64,000 nucleotides of DNA from the NCBI GenBank assembly GCA_010365115.1, contig JAAFGX010000002.1, positions 1-64,000 of the forward strand, read 5' to 3'. Of the stretch, positions 1 through 7,972 are shown piece by piece (position 1 is the first letter of the stretch; each line of letters begins with the position of its first letter). The translations under genes were made by a program, and so were the position numbers. Source of the stretch: Paludibacter sp. Its GTDB lineage: Bacteria > Bacteroidota > Bacteroidia > Bacteroidales > Paludibacteraceae. The notes beneath the pieces are model-generated. The model searched no databases and had not been told where the DNA came from. It saw only the letters and a list, made by a program, of their open reading frames with translations.

Positions 1-486
1 GCATTGGTAACGGTATAATTGTATGTTCCCGGAGCTAAACCGGAAATGGTTATACTAGTTGTTGAGCCTGTTATCGCTCCCGGATTAATTGTCCAGTTGC
101 CTGCCGGTAAACCGCTTAATACCACGCTTCCTGTTGCTACCAGACAAGTAGGTTGTGTAATTGTGCCTACTATCGGTGCTGATGGAGTTGCCGGAAGAGC
201 ATTAATCACGACATTAACAGAAGCCACCGAAATACATCCCGCCGCATTGGTAACGGTATAATTGTATGTTCCCGGAGCTAAACCGGAGATGGTTGTACTT
301 GTTGTTGAGCCTGCTATCGCTCCCGGATTAATGGTCCAGTCACCTGCCGGTAAACCGCTTAATACCACGCTTCCAGTTGCTACATCACAAGTAGGCTGTG
401 TAATTGTACCTACTATCGGTGCAGTTGGTGCATTTACTGTAATTGTGCCGTTTGCAGTTGCAGATCCGCATCCTCCCGTTAAGGTT
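1..486. repeat. Near-identical 243-bp tandem repeat (81-aa Ig-like unit)
   Basis: The sequence 'gcattggtaacggtataatt' begins at base 1 and again at base 244, and the two copies stay nearly identical for most of the 243-bp unit. Each unit encodes one 81-residue module of the adhesin. High DNA identity suggests recent duplication or gene conversion. The array probably continues to the left of the window. Confidence 0.9.
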
Positions 487-1373
487 ACCGTGTAATTAAA
501 TGGACTTCCTGTAGCCGTAGTTGGCGAACCACTAATTGTAACGGTATTGCCATTAAAACTTCCGGTTACACCTGCAGGAAGACCTGTAAATGTAGCTCCG
601 GTTGCACCTGTGGAAGTATAAGTGATATTGGTTATCGGTGTATTGATACATATTGTCTGTACATTGGTTCCGGGTACTGACAGAGCTATGGTATTGTCCG
701 TCGTTACAGTAACAACATTATTATGCAAATCAATAGCACCTGCTGTTGAAAGTGCCCGACCCTGAAGAGATGAGCCCTCCAATAAGTGGATTGCCCCGTC
801 AACAATTGCGGTCCCCTTGAAAACAGAATTATCTCCTAAAGTCAATGCCCCGCCAATTTGCCAATATACATTACACAAGGATGCTGAACCAATCAGACTA
901 ACGTTTGAGGATATGCCTGTTGATAAAGCACCGCCTATCCTGATAATAAATATAGCATTAGAATTACCTTGCCCATCCAACGTTAAAGTTCCATTTAATG
1001 TTGAAGCAGCTCCAGTGCTGTAAACGCCCGGGGTAAGAGTTTGCCCGCCTAATCCAACTGATATAACAACGCCGCCTTGGTTCAAAGAGCTATAAGCAGT
1101 CGCTACATCTGTTGCCGCTTGTGCCGAAGTAGCATCAGCCACATGTTGTTGTCCAACTAATGTTCCAGGAGGGAATGCAGAGAATGCACCTACATTCGTG
1201 CCAACATCACCTGTTACAGTTGTTGACGCTCCAACATTGCTAAATGCTCCACTTGCGGTAAATAATGCAAAACTGGAAGTTGTACCTAAGGTAGGTGGTG
1301 CTTGACCAAAAAGAAAGACTGGCATTAAAAATAGCAAAACAGCCAGTACCAGATTTAGTTGATGTTTTTTCAT
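1..1373 (-). CDS. Ice-binding-like (DUF3494) adhesin with Ig-like tandem repeats, 3' end outside window
   Basis: This gene is not in the ORF track because its stop lies beyond the window. Reading the minus strand from the ATG at 1373 gives an open frame to base 1. It starts with a signal peptide (MKKHQLNLVLAVLLFLMPVF, then a cut near FGQA). About 200 residues of DUF3494 (ice-binding-like fold) follow, recognisable from 'TSSFALFTASGAFSNVG', 'TVTGDVGTNVG', 'TLTPGVYST' and 'GNSNAIFIIRIGGAL'. The rest is Ig-like or SprB-like repeats with 'GSVVLSGLPAGNWTINPG' and 'GLAPGTYNYTVTNAAGC'. DUF3494 proteins of Bacteroidota are usually surface-exposed or secreted; ice binding is known for only some, so adhesion is an equally fair guess. 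T9SS export is likely but the C-terminus is not visible. The plus-strand ORFs at 19-495 and 817-1023 are shadows of this gene. Confidence 0.88.
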   Translation of the reverse strand, partial: MKKHQLNLVLAVLLFLMPVFLFGQAPPTLGTTSSFALFTASGAFSNVGASTTVTGDVGTNVGAFSAFPPGTLVGQQHVADATSAQAATDVATAYSSLNQGGVVISVGLGGQTLTPGVYSTGAASTLNGTLTLDGQGNSNAIFIIRIGGALSTGISSNVSLIGSASLCNVYWQIGGALTLGDNSVFKGTAIVDGAIHLLEGSSLQGRALSTAGAIDLHNNVVTVTTDNTIALSVPGTNVQTICINTPITNITYTSTGATGATFTGLPAGVTGSFNGNTVTISGSPTTATGSPFNYTVTLTGGCGSATANGTITVNAPTAPIVGTITQPTCDVATGSVVLSGLPAGDWTINPGAIAGSTTSTTISGLAPGTYNYTVTNAAGCISVASVNVVINALPATPSAPIVGTITQPTCLVATGSVVLSGLPAGNWTINPGAITGSTTSITISGLAPGTYNYTVTN

Positions 1374-2321
1374 AACGGTTTTTTTTAAATTTGTATTTAT
1401 GATCTGTATACATGATTAATTTCGTGAATATTTACCTACTAATTTAATAATTTCAGCCTAATTAACAACCAAAATGTGGACTCTACTAAGTAAAATGTTA
1501 TGCAAACAAAATGAATGTGTATTATATATAACTCAAATAAAATGGTTTACTGTTAACAGATTTGAGCAGCTACAGGAATCCAGTTTCTTTAAAGTTACAC
1601 ACGTTTATATATTTTATATGAATCTAACAAGTTTTAATAAACAAAAATACTTAGTAGAATTATTGCTTATTTCATCTTAAAGGACTAAATTTCGAGAATA
1701 AAATATGTATTTTGACTAGGTCAAAAGTAGATTAGATAGGAGTAGAAAGTGTAAAGTTTTATAGTCATTTTGGATGTATATGAACCACTCCAATATGTAT
1801 AATTCTTTAATAATCAGGTAGATTTACAATTATAAAAATCATTGTAATTTTTTTAATTTTTATATAAGTACAAGAAACTAATAAAGAAAACACTAGAAAT
1901 TTAGGACATAAAAATAAAGCGAAATTACTCTGAACTCCGTTGGTCGTGAGTTGATATTTGTAAAGAAAAGTATCGTTCGTTGTCCGGCGAATGGCTCCGT
2001 CCTTGCGGATATGCTTATTAGATGTACAAATGGTGGTTCCCAGTGACAGTGCGCAACTTTGTACATTTAAAGAAGAGAGCATATATCCGTGAGGGCGGAT
2101 GGTCTGGGTCTCACATTTTTATTATTTAGCCTAAAAAATGATACTCCAATCATTTATTTACATTAAGAACTTTTTTGTTATTGATAACGTTTATAGTTAT
2201 AAAAAAAATTTATGTATGAAACGAGCATTAAAAAAGGTTTAAACCATAAGACCATGTTCATAGCGAGTACTACCGAAATATTGAGACAAGTTATCCGACA
2301 ACTTACTAAAAACCTGAACTT
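1374..2321. other. Gene-poor intergenic region
   Basis: No convincing gene is seen. ORF calls 1474-1680 (+) and 1807-2082 (-) have low-complexity or unfamiliar translations and no recognisable domain. The part from about 1930 to 2110 is clearly richer in GC than its AT-rich surroundings, which suggests a dispersed repeat or the remnant of one rather than a gene. The promoter of the adhesin should lie just above 1373 on the minus strand, but no clear promoter element was identified. Confidence 0.5.
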
Positions 2322-2738
2322 ATGAAAACAAAATTAAACTTCAAACAATCTATTTCAGCCGCTCTAATGGCAGCAGTTTCAGCTGCATTGACCAATTCTG
2401 TTCTCTTTTTTATTTTTCAAAAAACAGCTATAATTACCGATGATATTTTTGTTCGACCCAATATGCCAATGACAGTATTGCCCGTAATAATTATGAGTAT
2501 AATACCCACTATTATAGCGGGATTTATATTTTTTTTAATTGAAAAATACACCAATAAGGGGATGATGATTTTTAGTATATTATCAATATTAATACTGTTA
2601 TTATCATTCTCAAATCCATTTATGATGATTCCCGGCATTACACTTTCTTATGGTTTAGCACTTTGTTTTATGCATATTGTAGTGTTTTCATTTTTATTGT
2701 TTTTTATATACAGGGCTATAAATAAGAATATTGTATAA
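2322..2738 (+). CDS. Small four-helix membrane protein, DUF6069-like
   Basis: The 138-residue product is almost entirely hydrophobic, with four likely membrane segments: about residues 10-32, 48-72, 80-100 and 105-132. The pattern of an N-terminal 'AALMAAVSAALTNSVLFFIF' segment followed by short loops resembles the DUF6069 family of small bacterial membrane proteins, whose role is unknown. The ATG at 2322 is the first in-frame start and follows a non-coding stretch. It stands alone, with a REP-like palindrome directly downstream. The membrane prediction is firm; the family name is a recollection of pattern and less sure. Confidence 0.6.
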   Translation: MKTKLNFKQSISAALMAAVSAALTNSVLFFIFQKTAIITDDIFVRPNMPMTVLPVIIMSIIPTIIAGFIFFLIEKYTNKGMMIFSILSILILLLSFSNPFMMIPGITLSYGLALCFMHIVVFSFLLFFIYRAINKNIV

Positions 2739-2757
2739 CAAAATAAGTTATTCCCAC

Positions 2758-2830
2758 CCGCTAGCGCGAATTTGTAATCCGTGCCAACAACAAAATATGA
2801 ATGGCACAGGTCACAGACCTACACCAGCGG
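2758..2830. repeat. REP-like imperfect palindrome, copy 1
   Basis: The left arm 'ccgctagcgcgaatttgtaa' (continuing to 'tccgtgcc') can pair imperfectly with the right arm 'ggcacaggtcacagacctac' (continuing to 'accagcgg'). About two thirds of the positions match across a 17-nt loop. A second, diverged copy lies at 3610-3697. Similar palindromes are common between genes in Bacteroidota and are often mobilised by REP-associated transposases; none is encoded in this window. Confidence 0.65.
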
Positions 2831-2975
2831 AGTTTCCAGACTTTCCTATTCAATTATAATATTAAAAGTGGAGCTTTTATTTAACAACGACAAAGGCTGG
2901 AGAGCCTAAGTCTAACGTTTGCTGGTACAAGTTTTATACGCAACGGGGAACGGTGGGACTGGTTTTAAAAACTAT

Positions 2976-3269
2976 TTAATCACCTCCCACGTTGCAATCA
3001 AGGCATGCTTCCGCATAGCGGTTATACTCATCATAAGCAGGTCCGGGCTTCCCGTTTATCGAAATAATGCGGTCTATACGTACCTGCGCCCCAGAGTCAA
3101 AACACAAATACTCCTCCCGTATCTCATTCTTTTCCAATTTGGTAATTTTACCGTTTGCTTCCATCAACTCAACACCCGTACCGAAATAGATTACTTTCGA
3201 GAACTCTTTTTCCTGTTCCGCGGCAAATATTTCATCAAACACAGGATCCACAAAATTAAAATCTGTTTT
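2976..3269 (-). CDS. Small acidic protein, possibly Rho-binding antiterminator-like
   Basis: The ORF begins at 3287 (MKLSNMKTDF), but the second Met at residue 6 gives a more typical start for a roughly 98-residue protein, used here. The C-terminal half reads 'EEYLCFDSGAQVRIDRIISI', then 'NGKPGP'. This weakly resembles the Sm-like Rof/YaeO Rho-binding antiterminators, where a strand ends in '.LRLDRIxS'. The C-terminus has two Cys (EACLDC). The likeness is short, and the protein could equally be an unrelated conserved hypothetical. It is flanked on both sides by palindromic repeats and is not in an operon. Confidence 0.5.
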   Translation of the reverse strand, partial: KTDFNFVDPVFDEIFAAEQEKEFSKVIYFGTGVELMEANGKITKLEKNEIREEYLCFDSGAQVRIDRIISINGKPGPAYDEYNRYAEACLDCNVGGD

Positions 3270-3380
3270 CATATTAGATAGTTTCAATATTTCAACATAA
3301 CGTAACTCTAACTTTTTAGTTTAAACAAGGTAAGCATTTTGTATGTTTTTATATGTATCAGTTGTTTAATATATTTAATG

Positions 3381-3428
3381 TAATACCAAATGAATTTTTA
3401 TTTCAACCCAAAGTCAACTTTGGTATAG
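3381..3428. repeat. Dispersed ATACCAAA/TTTGGTAT repeat, copy 1
   Basis: The segment starts 'taataccaaatgaattttta' and ends 'actttggtatag', so its ends are inverted repeats (ATACCAAA and TTTGGTAT). A closely matching 48-base copy occurs at 54763-54810, some 51 kb away. No coding function is seen. It is probably a small non-autonomous palindromic element. Confidence 0.65.
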
Positions 3429-3429
3429 T

Positions 3430-3560
3430 GCCGATCGAGTATTTCGAGATTCCGCTTGCGGAAGGCATATCGTAGCATAGCGGAGATCCCGTCACACGAG
3501 AGAAATAAACAGTACAATCCCGTCACACGGGATGTTCCATTAGACGCACTTGCCTGTGGC
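3430..3560. repeat. Cluster of short hairpins in intergenic DNA
   Basis: Several small inverted repeats sit close together: 'attccgcttgcggaa', 'atcccgtcacacgggat' and 'gcctgtggcaggc'. A related 'attccgccatgcggaat' followed by 'ctatgctacgctatg' occurs near 31114-31146. The ORF called at 3398-3634 (-) crosses these hairpins and is very likely spurious. Confidence 0.45.
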
Positions 3561-3609
3561 AGGCAGGGTCGACATTGGACTGAATTATTTCTGCAATCGG
3601 TATTATTCA

Positions 3610-3697
3610 CCGCTGGCGCGGATTTGTAATACATGTCATTTAAAAACAGATTATTTTGTAAGAAACGGCACAGGTCACAGATCTGCTCCAGCTGGCG
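3610..3697. repeat. REP-like imperfect palindrome, copy 2
   Basis: The left arm 'ccgctggcgcggatttgtaa' is nearly the same as the left arm at 2758. The right arm 'ggcacaggtcacagatctgc' (continuing to 'tccagctggcg') matches the right arm at 2803. The loop is longer and different in sequence. Together the two copies bracket the small gene at 2976-3269. Confidence 0.65.
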
Positions 3698-3926
3698 TGC
3701 AGCTTATTTAATCTCGCTTTGATATTTTTTTGTCATGTTCAATTCATTTTTTTTATAAATCCTCACCCATTCTTAATATAATCCAACAAATTCTTTCAAA
3801 AAGTTTAGCTTTATAAGATTATGTAAATCTGCATTTTAGAACCCTATTTTAATCCTTTGTAGGGTTAAAATAGGGTTTTAGTTATTTGACTATTTTTAGT
3901 TGTAGTGTTCAAATTGGGTCAAAAAA

Positions 3927-3958
3927 TTTGTTTTAAGAAAATTCATACTGTTACTTTG
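3927..3958 (+). promoter_or_regulatory. Candidate promoter of the glycan utilisation locus
   Basis: The sequence has TTTG at 3927-3930, a 20-base spacer, and TTACTTTG at 3951-3958. This is close to the Bacteroidota consensus TTTG-N19-TAnnTTTG. It lies 38 bases before the GH3 start codon, a plausible leader length. No transcript data support it. Confidence 0.5.
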
Positions 3959-3995
3959 TGCTGTTAATTTTTATACAGTTTAAAATCACACAGCC

Positions 3996-6215
3996 ATGAA
4001 GCATAACATTATTTTTACACTTTTTGCTGCATACGTGCTTAGCTCTTGCGCTTCTTCCAATAAATCTACTATCGACGCCAAATTAGATCACAAAGTCGAT
4101 TCCGTTTTGAAGCTGATGACATTGGATGAAAAAATCGGTCAAATGGTTCTTTATACCAGCGACTGGGATATAACCGGACCTACCCTCAAAAGCGATTACT
4201 TGGATGATATCAGAAAAGGAAATTGTGGCAATATTTTCAACGCACACACGGCAGCTTACACACGCAAACTTCAAAAAATAGCTGTAGAAGAATCCAGATT
4301 AGGCATTCCTTTATTGTTTGGCTACGATGTTATTCACGGTCATAAAACCATTTTTCCTATTTCATTAGGGGAATCTGCCTCGTGGGATATAGCAGCCATC
4401 GAAAAGTCGGCACGGGTTTCGGCTATCGAAGCTGCAGCATCCGGAATAAATTGGACTTTTGCTCCTATGTGCGACATTTCGGTTGAACCACGTTGGGGTC
4501 GTGTTTCCGAAGGTGCCGGCGAAGATCCATATTTAGGATCAAAAATAGCTGCGGCTCGCGTTCACGGATTTCAGGGAAACGATTTAGCCGATTCGCTCAC
4601 CATTTTATCGTGTGTTAAACATTTTGCCGCCTATGGAGCTCCACTTGCCGGACGTGATTACAATACGGTGGACATGTCGCAACGTGTATTTCTTGACATC
4701 TATCTGCCGCCGTATAAAGCAGCCATTGATGCAGGAGCAATGAGTGTTATGACATCGTTTAACGAATACGATGGTGTTCCTGCCACAGGAAGCAAGTATT
4801 TACTTACCGATTTATTGCGTGATCAACTTGGATTCAAAGGTTTTGTAGTAACCGATTATACGTCCATCAATGAAATCGTGAATCATGGTGTGGTCTCTAA
4901 TGAAGCTGATGCGGGTTTAATGGCTATAAAAGCCGGTGTGGATATGGACATGCAAGGCGAAGTTTATTTCAAATACTTGAAAAAACAAGTGGAAGATGGT
5001 GAAATACCTCAAAAAACGATTAATGATGCTGTAAAACGAATTTTACGAGTAAAATTCATGCTGGGTTTGTTCGACGATCCATATAAATACTGCAACGAAG
5101 CACGCGAAAAACGGCTGATTTATGCTCCTGAACATCTTGAAGCAGCGTTGGATGTAGCCAAAAAATCGATGGTTTTGTTGAAAAATGATAGTAATGTTTT
5201 ACCATTGAAAAAAGGAGAAAAAATTGCAATTATTGGTGAATTAGCTACTTCCACCCGCGATTTGCTTGGTTCCTGGAAAGCGGCAGGCGACTGGGATTTT
5301 ATGAAATCGACACTTGACGAATTAAAAACTTACAACGGCGAAGCGAATGTATTGTTTGCCGAAGGTTGCAAAAAGTTTGGTGAAGACAGAAGTGGATTTG
5401 CTGCTGCAATTGCTGTTGCAAATCGTGCCGATAAAATCGTAATGGTCATTGGCGAAGATTGGGAATGGAGTGGAGAAGCGGCCAGTCGTACCAGCATTAA
5501 TATTCCGGGTGTTCAAACTGAATTGTTGGAAAAACTGAAAGCATTGAATAAACCCATCGTATTAGTTTTGATGAACGGTCGGCCATTGGATTTGTCAAAG
5601 GAAAATGAATTGGCTGATGCCATATTGGAAACCTGGTATGCAGGAACAATGGGCGGAAAAGCTATTACCCAAGTGCTTTTTGGGGAATACAATCCTTCGG
5701 GAAAACTGACCATGACATTTCCACGTAATTTGGGACAAGTACCAATATTTTATTACGAAAAAAATACCGGTCGACCACTTTACTTAGAAAACCCAAAATA
5801 CAAATCCAGATACATTGACAGCCCCAATGATCCGTTATTTCCATTCGGTTTTGGGTTGAGTTATACCACTTTTGCCTATTCGGATATAAAACTTTCAACC
5901 AACGAACTGACCGAAAAAGGAGAAATAAAAGCTTCGGTAAATGTGACCAATACTGGAGGAGTTGCTGGGGAAGAAGTGGTTCAATGTTATGTTCGAGATT
6001 TAGTAGGCAGCGTAACTCGTCCGGTTAAACAATTGAAAGGATTTGAGAAAATTGCATTGAAAGCGGGCGAAAGCAAAGTAATTACGTTCACCATTAAGCC
6101 CGAAATGCTGGCTTTTCACCGATTGGATATGAGTTATGGCACTGAACCTGGAGATTTTAAGTTGTTTATTGGCGGTAATTCGAGGGATGTGAAAGAGGTG
6201 GGGTTTAAATTATAA
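3996..6215 (+). CDS. Glycoside hydrolase family 3 beta-glucosidase, lipoprotein
   Basis: The 739-residue protein begins with a lipoprotein signal (MKHNIIFTLFAAYVLSSC), so it is probably anchored in the envelope facing the periplasm. The GH3 N-terminal barrel runs to about residue 360 and includes 'KHFAAYG' and 'GFVVTDYTSINE', in which Asp287 is the expected nucleophile. The GH3 C-terminal domain spans about 385-600 and a fibronectin-III-like domain about 640-735. This is the BglX-like layout at full length. It leads the PUL. With two GH144 enzymes nearby, the likely substrate is sophorose or longer beta-1,2-gluco-oligosaccharides, cleaved to glucose. That specificity is inferred from context; GH3 enzymes also act on other beta-glucosides and xylosides. 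Confidence 0.93.
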   Translation: MKHNIIFTLFAAYVLSSCASSNKSTIDAKLDHKVDSVLKLMTLDEKIGQMVLYTSDWDITGPTLKSDYLDDIRKGNCGNIFNAHTAAYTRKLQKIAVEESRLGIPLLFGYDVIHGHKTIFPISLGESASWDIAAIEKSARVSAIEAAASGINWTFAPMCDISVEPRWGRVSEGAGEDPYLGSKIAAARVHGFQGNDLADSLTILSCVKHFAAYGAPLAGRDYNTVDMSQRVFLDIYLPPYKAAIDAGAMSVMTSFNEYDGVPATGSKYLLTDLLRDQLGFKGFVVTDYTSINEIVNHGVVSNEADAGLMAIKAGVDMDMQGEVYFKYLKKQVEDGEIPQKTINDAVKRILRVKFMLGLFDDPYKYCNEAREKRLIYAPEHLEAALDVAKKSMVLLKNDSNVLPLKKGEKIAIIGELATSTRDLLGSWKAAGDWDFMKSTLDELKTYNGEANVLFAEGCKKFGEDRSGFAAAIAVANRADKIVMVIGEDWEWSGEAASRTSINIPGVQTELLEKLKALNKPIVLVLMNGRPLDLSKENELADAILETWYAGTMGGKAITQVLFGEYNPSGKLTMTFPRNLGQVPIFYYEKNTGRPLYLENPKYKSRYIDSPNDPLFPFGFGLSYTTFAYSDIKLSTNELTEKGEIKASVNVTNTGGVAGEEVVQCYVRDLVGSVTRPVKQLKGFEKIALKAGESKVITFTIKPEMLAFHRLDMSYGTEPGDFKLFIGGNSRDVKEVGFKL

Positions 6216-6220
6216 TAACC

Positions 6221-6246
6221 GACCCCCAAACCCGCAAAAGGGGGAT
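6221..6246. repeat. Dispersed 'cccccaa..aaaggggg' repeat
   Basis: The sequence 'gacccccaaacccgcaaaag' followed by 'ggggatt' lies just after the GH3 stop. It belongs to a small G/C-run palindrome family also seen near 10968, 34319 and 35207. It may also serve as a weak hairpin after the GH3 gene. Confidence 0.55.
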
Positions 6247-6311
6247 TAAGACTAATTTTCTGTAGGTTTGGATGAAATAAATGAGATTGTAAAAATAATA
6301 ACTTTTCTCAA

Positions 6312-7934
6312 ATGCATTACAAAACAATAAAACATTTTTTATACAAAGTCGATTTCTTAAAACCCCTTTTAGGTGTCTGGGGACTTCTTGTTTGTTTTTG
6401 TGTTTTTGCGTCAACTCCTAATTATGTGGTACCACAAAAACTCAGGGTTCAGGCTTATCCGGCACATGTGGAACTGAACTGGCAAAACAAAACAGGATTC
6501 ATTTATGTAATATACCGTTCGACAGATGAAGGAAAAAATTTCATAAAAGCTGGTGAATCAGATACTGATACGTTTATGGATTTCTTCGGAAAACCGGTGG
6601 AAAAAGAACAAACCTATTTATTCCGGATTTTACCAAAAGGTTTGTCGGTAGACAGTTCAGATGCAATCAAATTTCAAATTTCCGTACTAGTGAAACCTGC
6701 AACCGATGAAGCATTACTGGATATGACACAACGGTATACAACTCGGTATTTTTACGATTTTGCAGAACCGGTAACAGGCATGGCTCGCGAACGAAGTAAC
6801 GATATGAATGGCGATATAGTAACTACCGGAGGAACCGGTTTTGGAATTATGGCATTGATTGCAGGTGCCGAACGGAACTATTTAAGTCGCAACGAAGCGT
6901 TCAAAACCATACAAAAAGTTGTAAGTTTTTTGGATTTAACCGAACGTTTTCATGGAGCGTGGGCACATTGGTACGATGCCCGAACCAAAAAACCATTTAG
7001 TTTTAGCAAATACGACGATGGTGGTGATTTAGTGGAAACAGCTTTTTTAATGCAGGGATTACTAACTGCACGGGAATATTTTATCAATGGAAATGCTGAT
7101 GAACAGGTACTTGCAAAAAAAATAACTCATCTTTGGGAAACGGTGGAATGGAATTGGTACACCCAAGGTAGGGATTCACTTTACTGGCATTGGTCAAAAA
7201 ACTACGGTTGGAAAATGAATCATCGTATCAAAGGATTTGATGAAACGTTAATTGTTTATATTTTGGCAGCTTCGTCGCCAACTTTTCCTATTAAACTATC
7301 TGTATATGAGAAGTGTTATATTAATTCAAGTTATTATTTGAATGGAAAAAGTTACTATGGAATAAAACTCGATTTGGGAATGGAGTATGGCGGTCCACTA
7401 TTTTTTACTCATTATTCATTTTTAGGATTAAATCCCCATGGGTTAACTGACAAGTACACAAATTATTTTGAACAAAACCGCAATCATGCACTTATTCAAC
7501 GAGCTTATGCCATTGATAATCCGAAAAAACACGTGGGTTACGGAGCAAATTGCTGGGGATTCACCTCATCGGACGATCCGATTGTAGGCTACTCCTCGCA
7601 TCATCCGGGAACAAACGATGAAAATGGAACCGTCTCACCTACTGCGGCCATTTCATCAATTGTATATACTCCTAAAGAATCCCTGGATGTTATACGACAT
7701 TTTTATTTTGATAAAGGAAAACAATTGTTTGGTAAATATGGTTTTTATGATGCATTTAATCCAGGTATGGTTGAGGGACAGCAGGTTGTTCATAGTTATC
7801 TGGCCATTGACCAAGGACCAATTGCTGTTATGATTGAAAATTATAGAAGCGGATTACTCTGGAAATTATTTATGAAGAATCCGGAAATACATACAGGATT
7901 AGAAAAATTACAATTCAAAATAACCGAACATTAA
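6312..7934 (+). CDS. GH144-type endo-beta-1,2-glucanase (glucoamylase-like family), secreted
   Basis: The 540-residue product has a signal peptide whose hydrophobic core is GLLVCFCVFAS. An Fn3-like domain follows (about 40-125), then the PF10091/GH144 (alpha/alpha)6 catalytic domain (about 130-535). Family landmarks are 'TTGGTGFGIMALIAGAER', 'DLVETAFLMQGLLTAREYF', 'GGPLFFTHYSFLGLNPHG', 'YGANCWGFTSSDD' and 'AIDQGPIAVMIENYRSGLLW'. GH144 enzymes of Bacteroidota are endo-beta-1,2-glucanases releasing sophoro-oligosaccharides. It lies 96 bases after GH3 and 38 bases before susC, so it is probably co-transcribed. A diverged copy of the G/C-run repeat seems to encode part of the signal peptide (PLLGVWG), so the exact start could be later. 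A paralogue lies at 13538-15181. Confidence 0.88.
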   Translation: MHYKTIKHFLYKVDFLKPLLGVWGLLVCFCVFASTPNYVVPQKLRVQAYPAHVELNWQNKTGFIYVIYRSTDEGKNFIKAGESDTDTFMDFFGKPVEKEQTYLFRILPKGLSVDSSDAIKFQISVLVKPATDEALLDMTQRYTTRYFYDFAEPVTGMARERSNDMNGDIVTTGGTGFGIMALIAGAERNYLSRNEAFKTIQKVVSFLDLTERFHGAWAHWYDARTKKPFSFSKYDDGGDLVETAFLMQGLLTAREYFINGNADEQVLAKKITHLWETVEWNWYTQGRDSLYWHWSKNYGWKMNHRIKGFDETLIVYILAASSPTFPIKLSVYEKCYINSSYYLNGKSYYGIKLDLGMEYGGPLFFTHYSFLGLNPHGLTDKYTNYFEQNRNHALIQRAYAIDNPKKHVGYGANCWGFTSSDDPIVGYSSHHPGTNDENGTVSPTAAISSIVYTPKESLDVIRHFYFDKGKQLFGKYGFYDAFNPGMVEGQQVVHSYLAIDQGPIAVMIENYRSGLLWKLFMKNPEIHTGLEKLQFKITEH

Positions 7935-7972
7935 CCTTTTGTTAAATATAATAACTGAAAAAATACAACATT

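Noticed and set aside
244-486. Considered a CRISPR-like repeat array
   Set aside because: The units are 243 bp, lie within a coding frame and have no spacers.
19-1023. Plus-strand ORFs 19-261, 262-495 and 817-1023
   Set aside because: They are antisense shadows of the minus-strand adhesin, whose signal peptide, domain and repeats are far more convincing.
1474-2082. ORFs at 1474-1680 (+) and 1807-2082 (-)
   Set aside because: No recognisable domain, no clear start context, and the second crosses a GC-rich repeat-like patch.
1930-2110. Possible tRNA or structured RNA in the GC-rich patch
   Set aside because: No cloverleaf or known RNA motif could be built by eye.
3398-3634. 78-residue ORF on the minus strand
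   Set aside because: It is made of hairpin-rich repeat sequence and shows no protein-like features.
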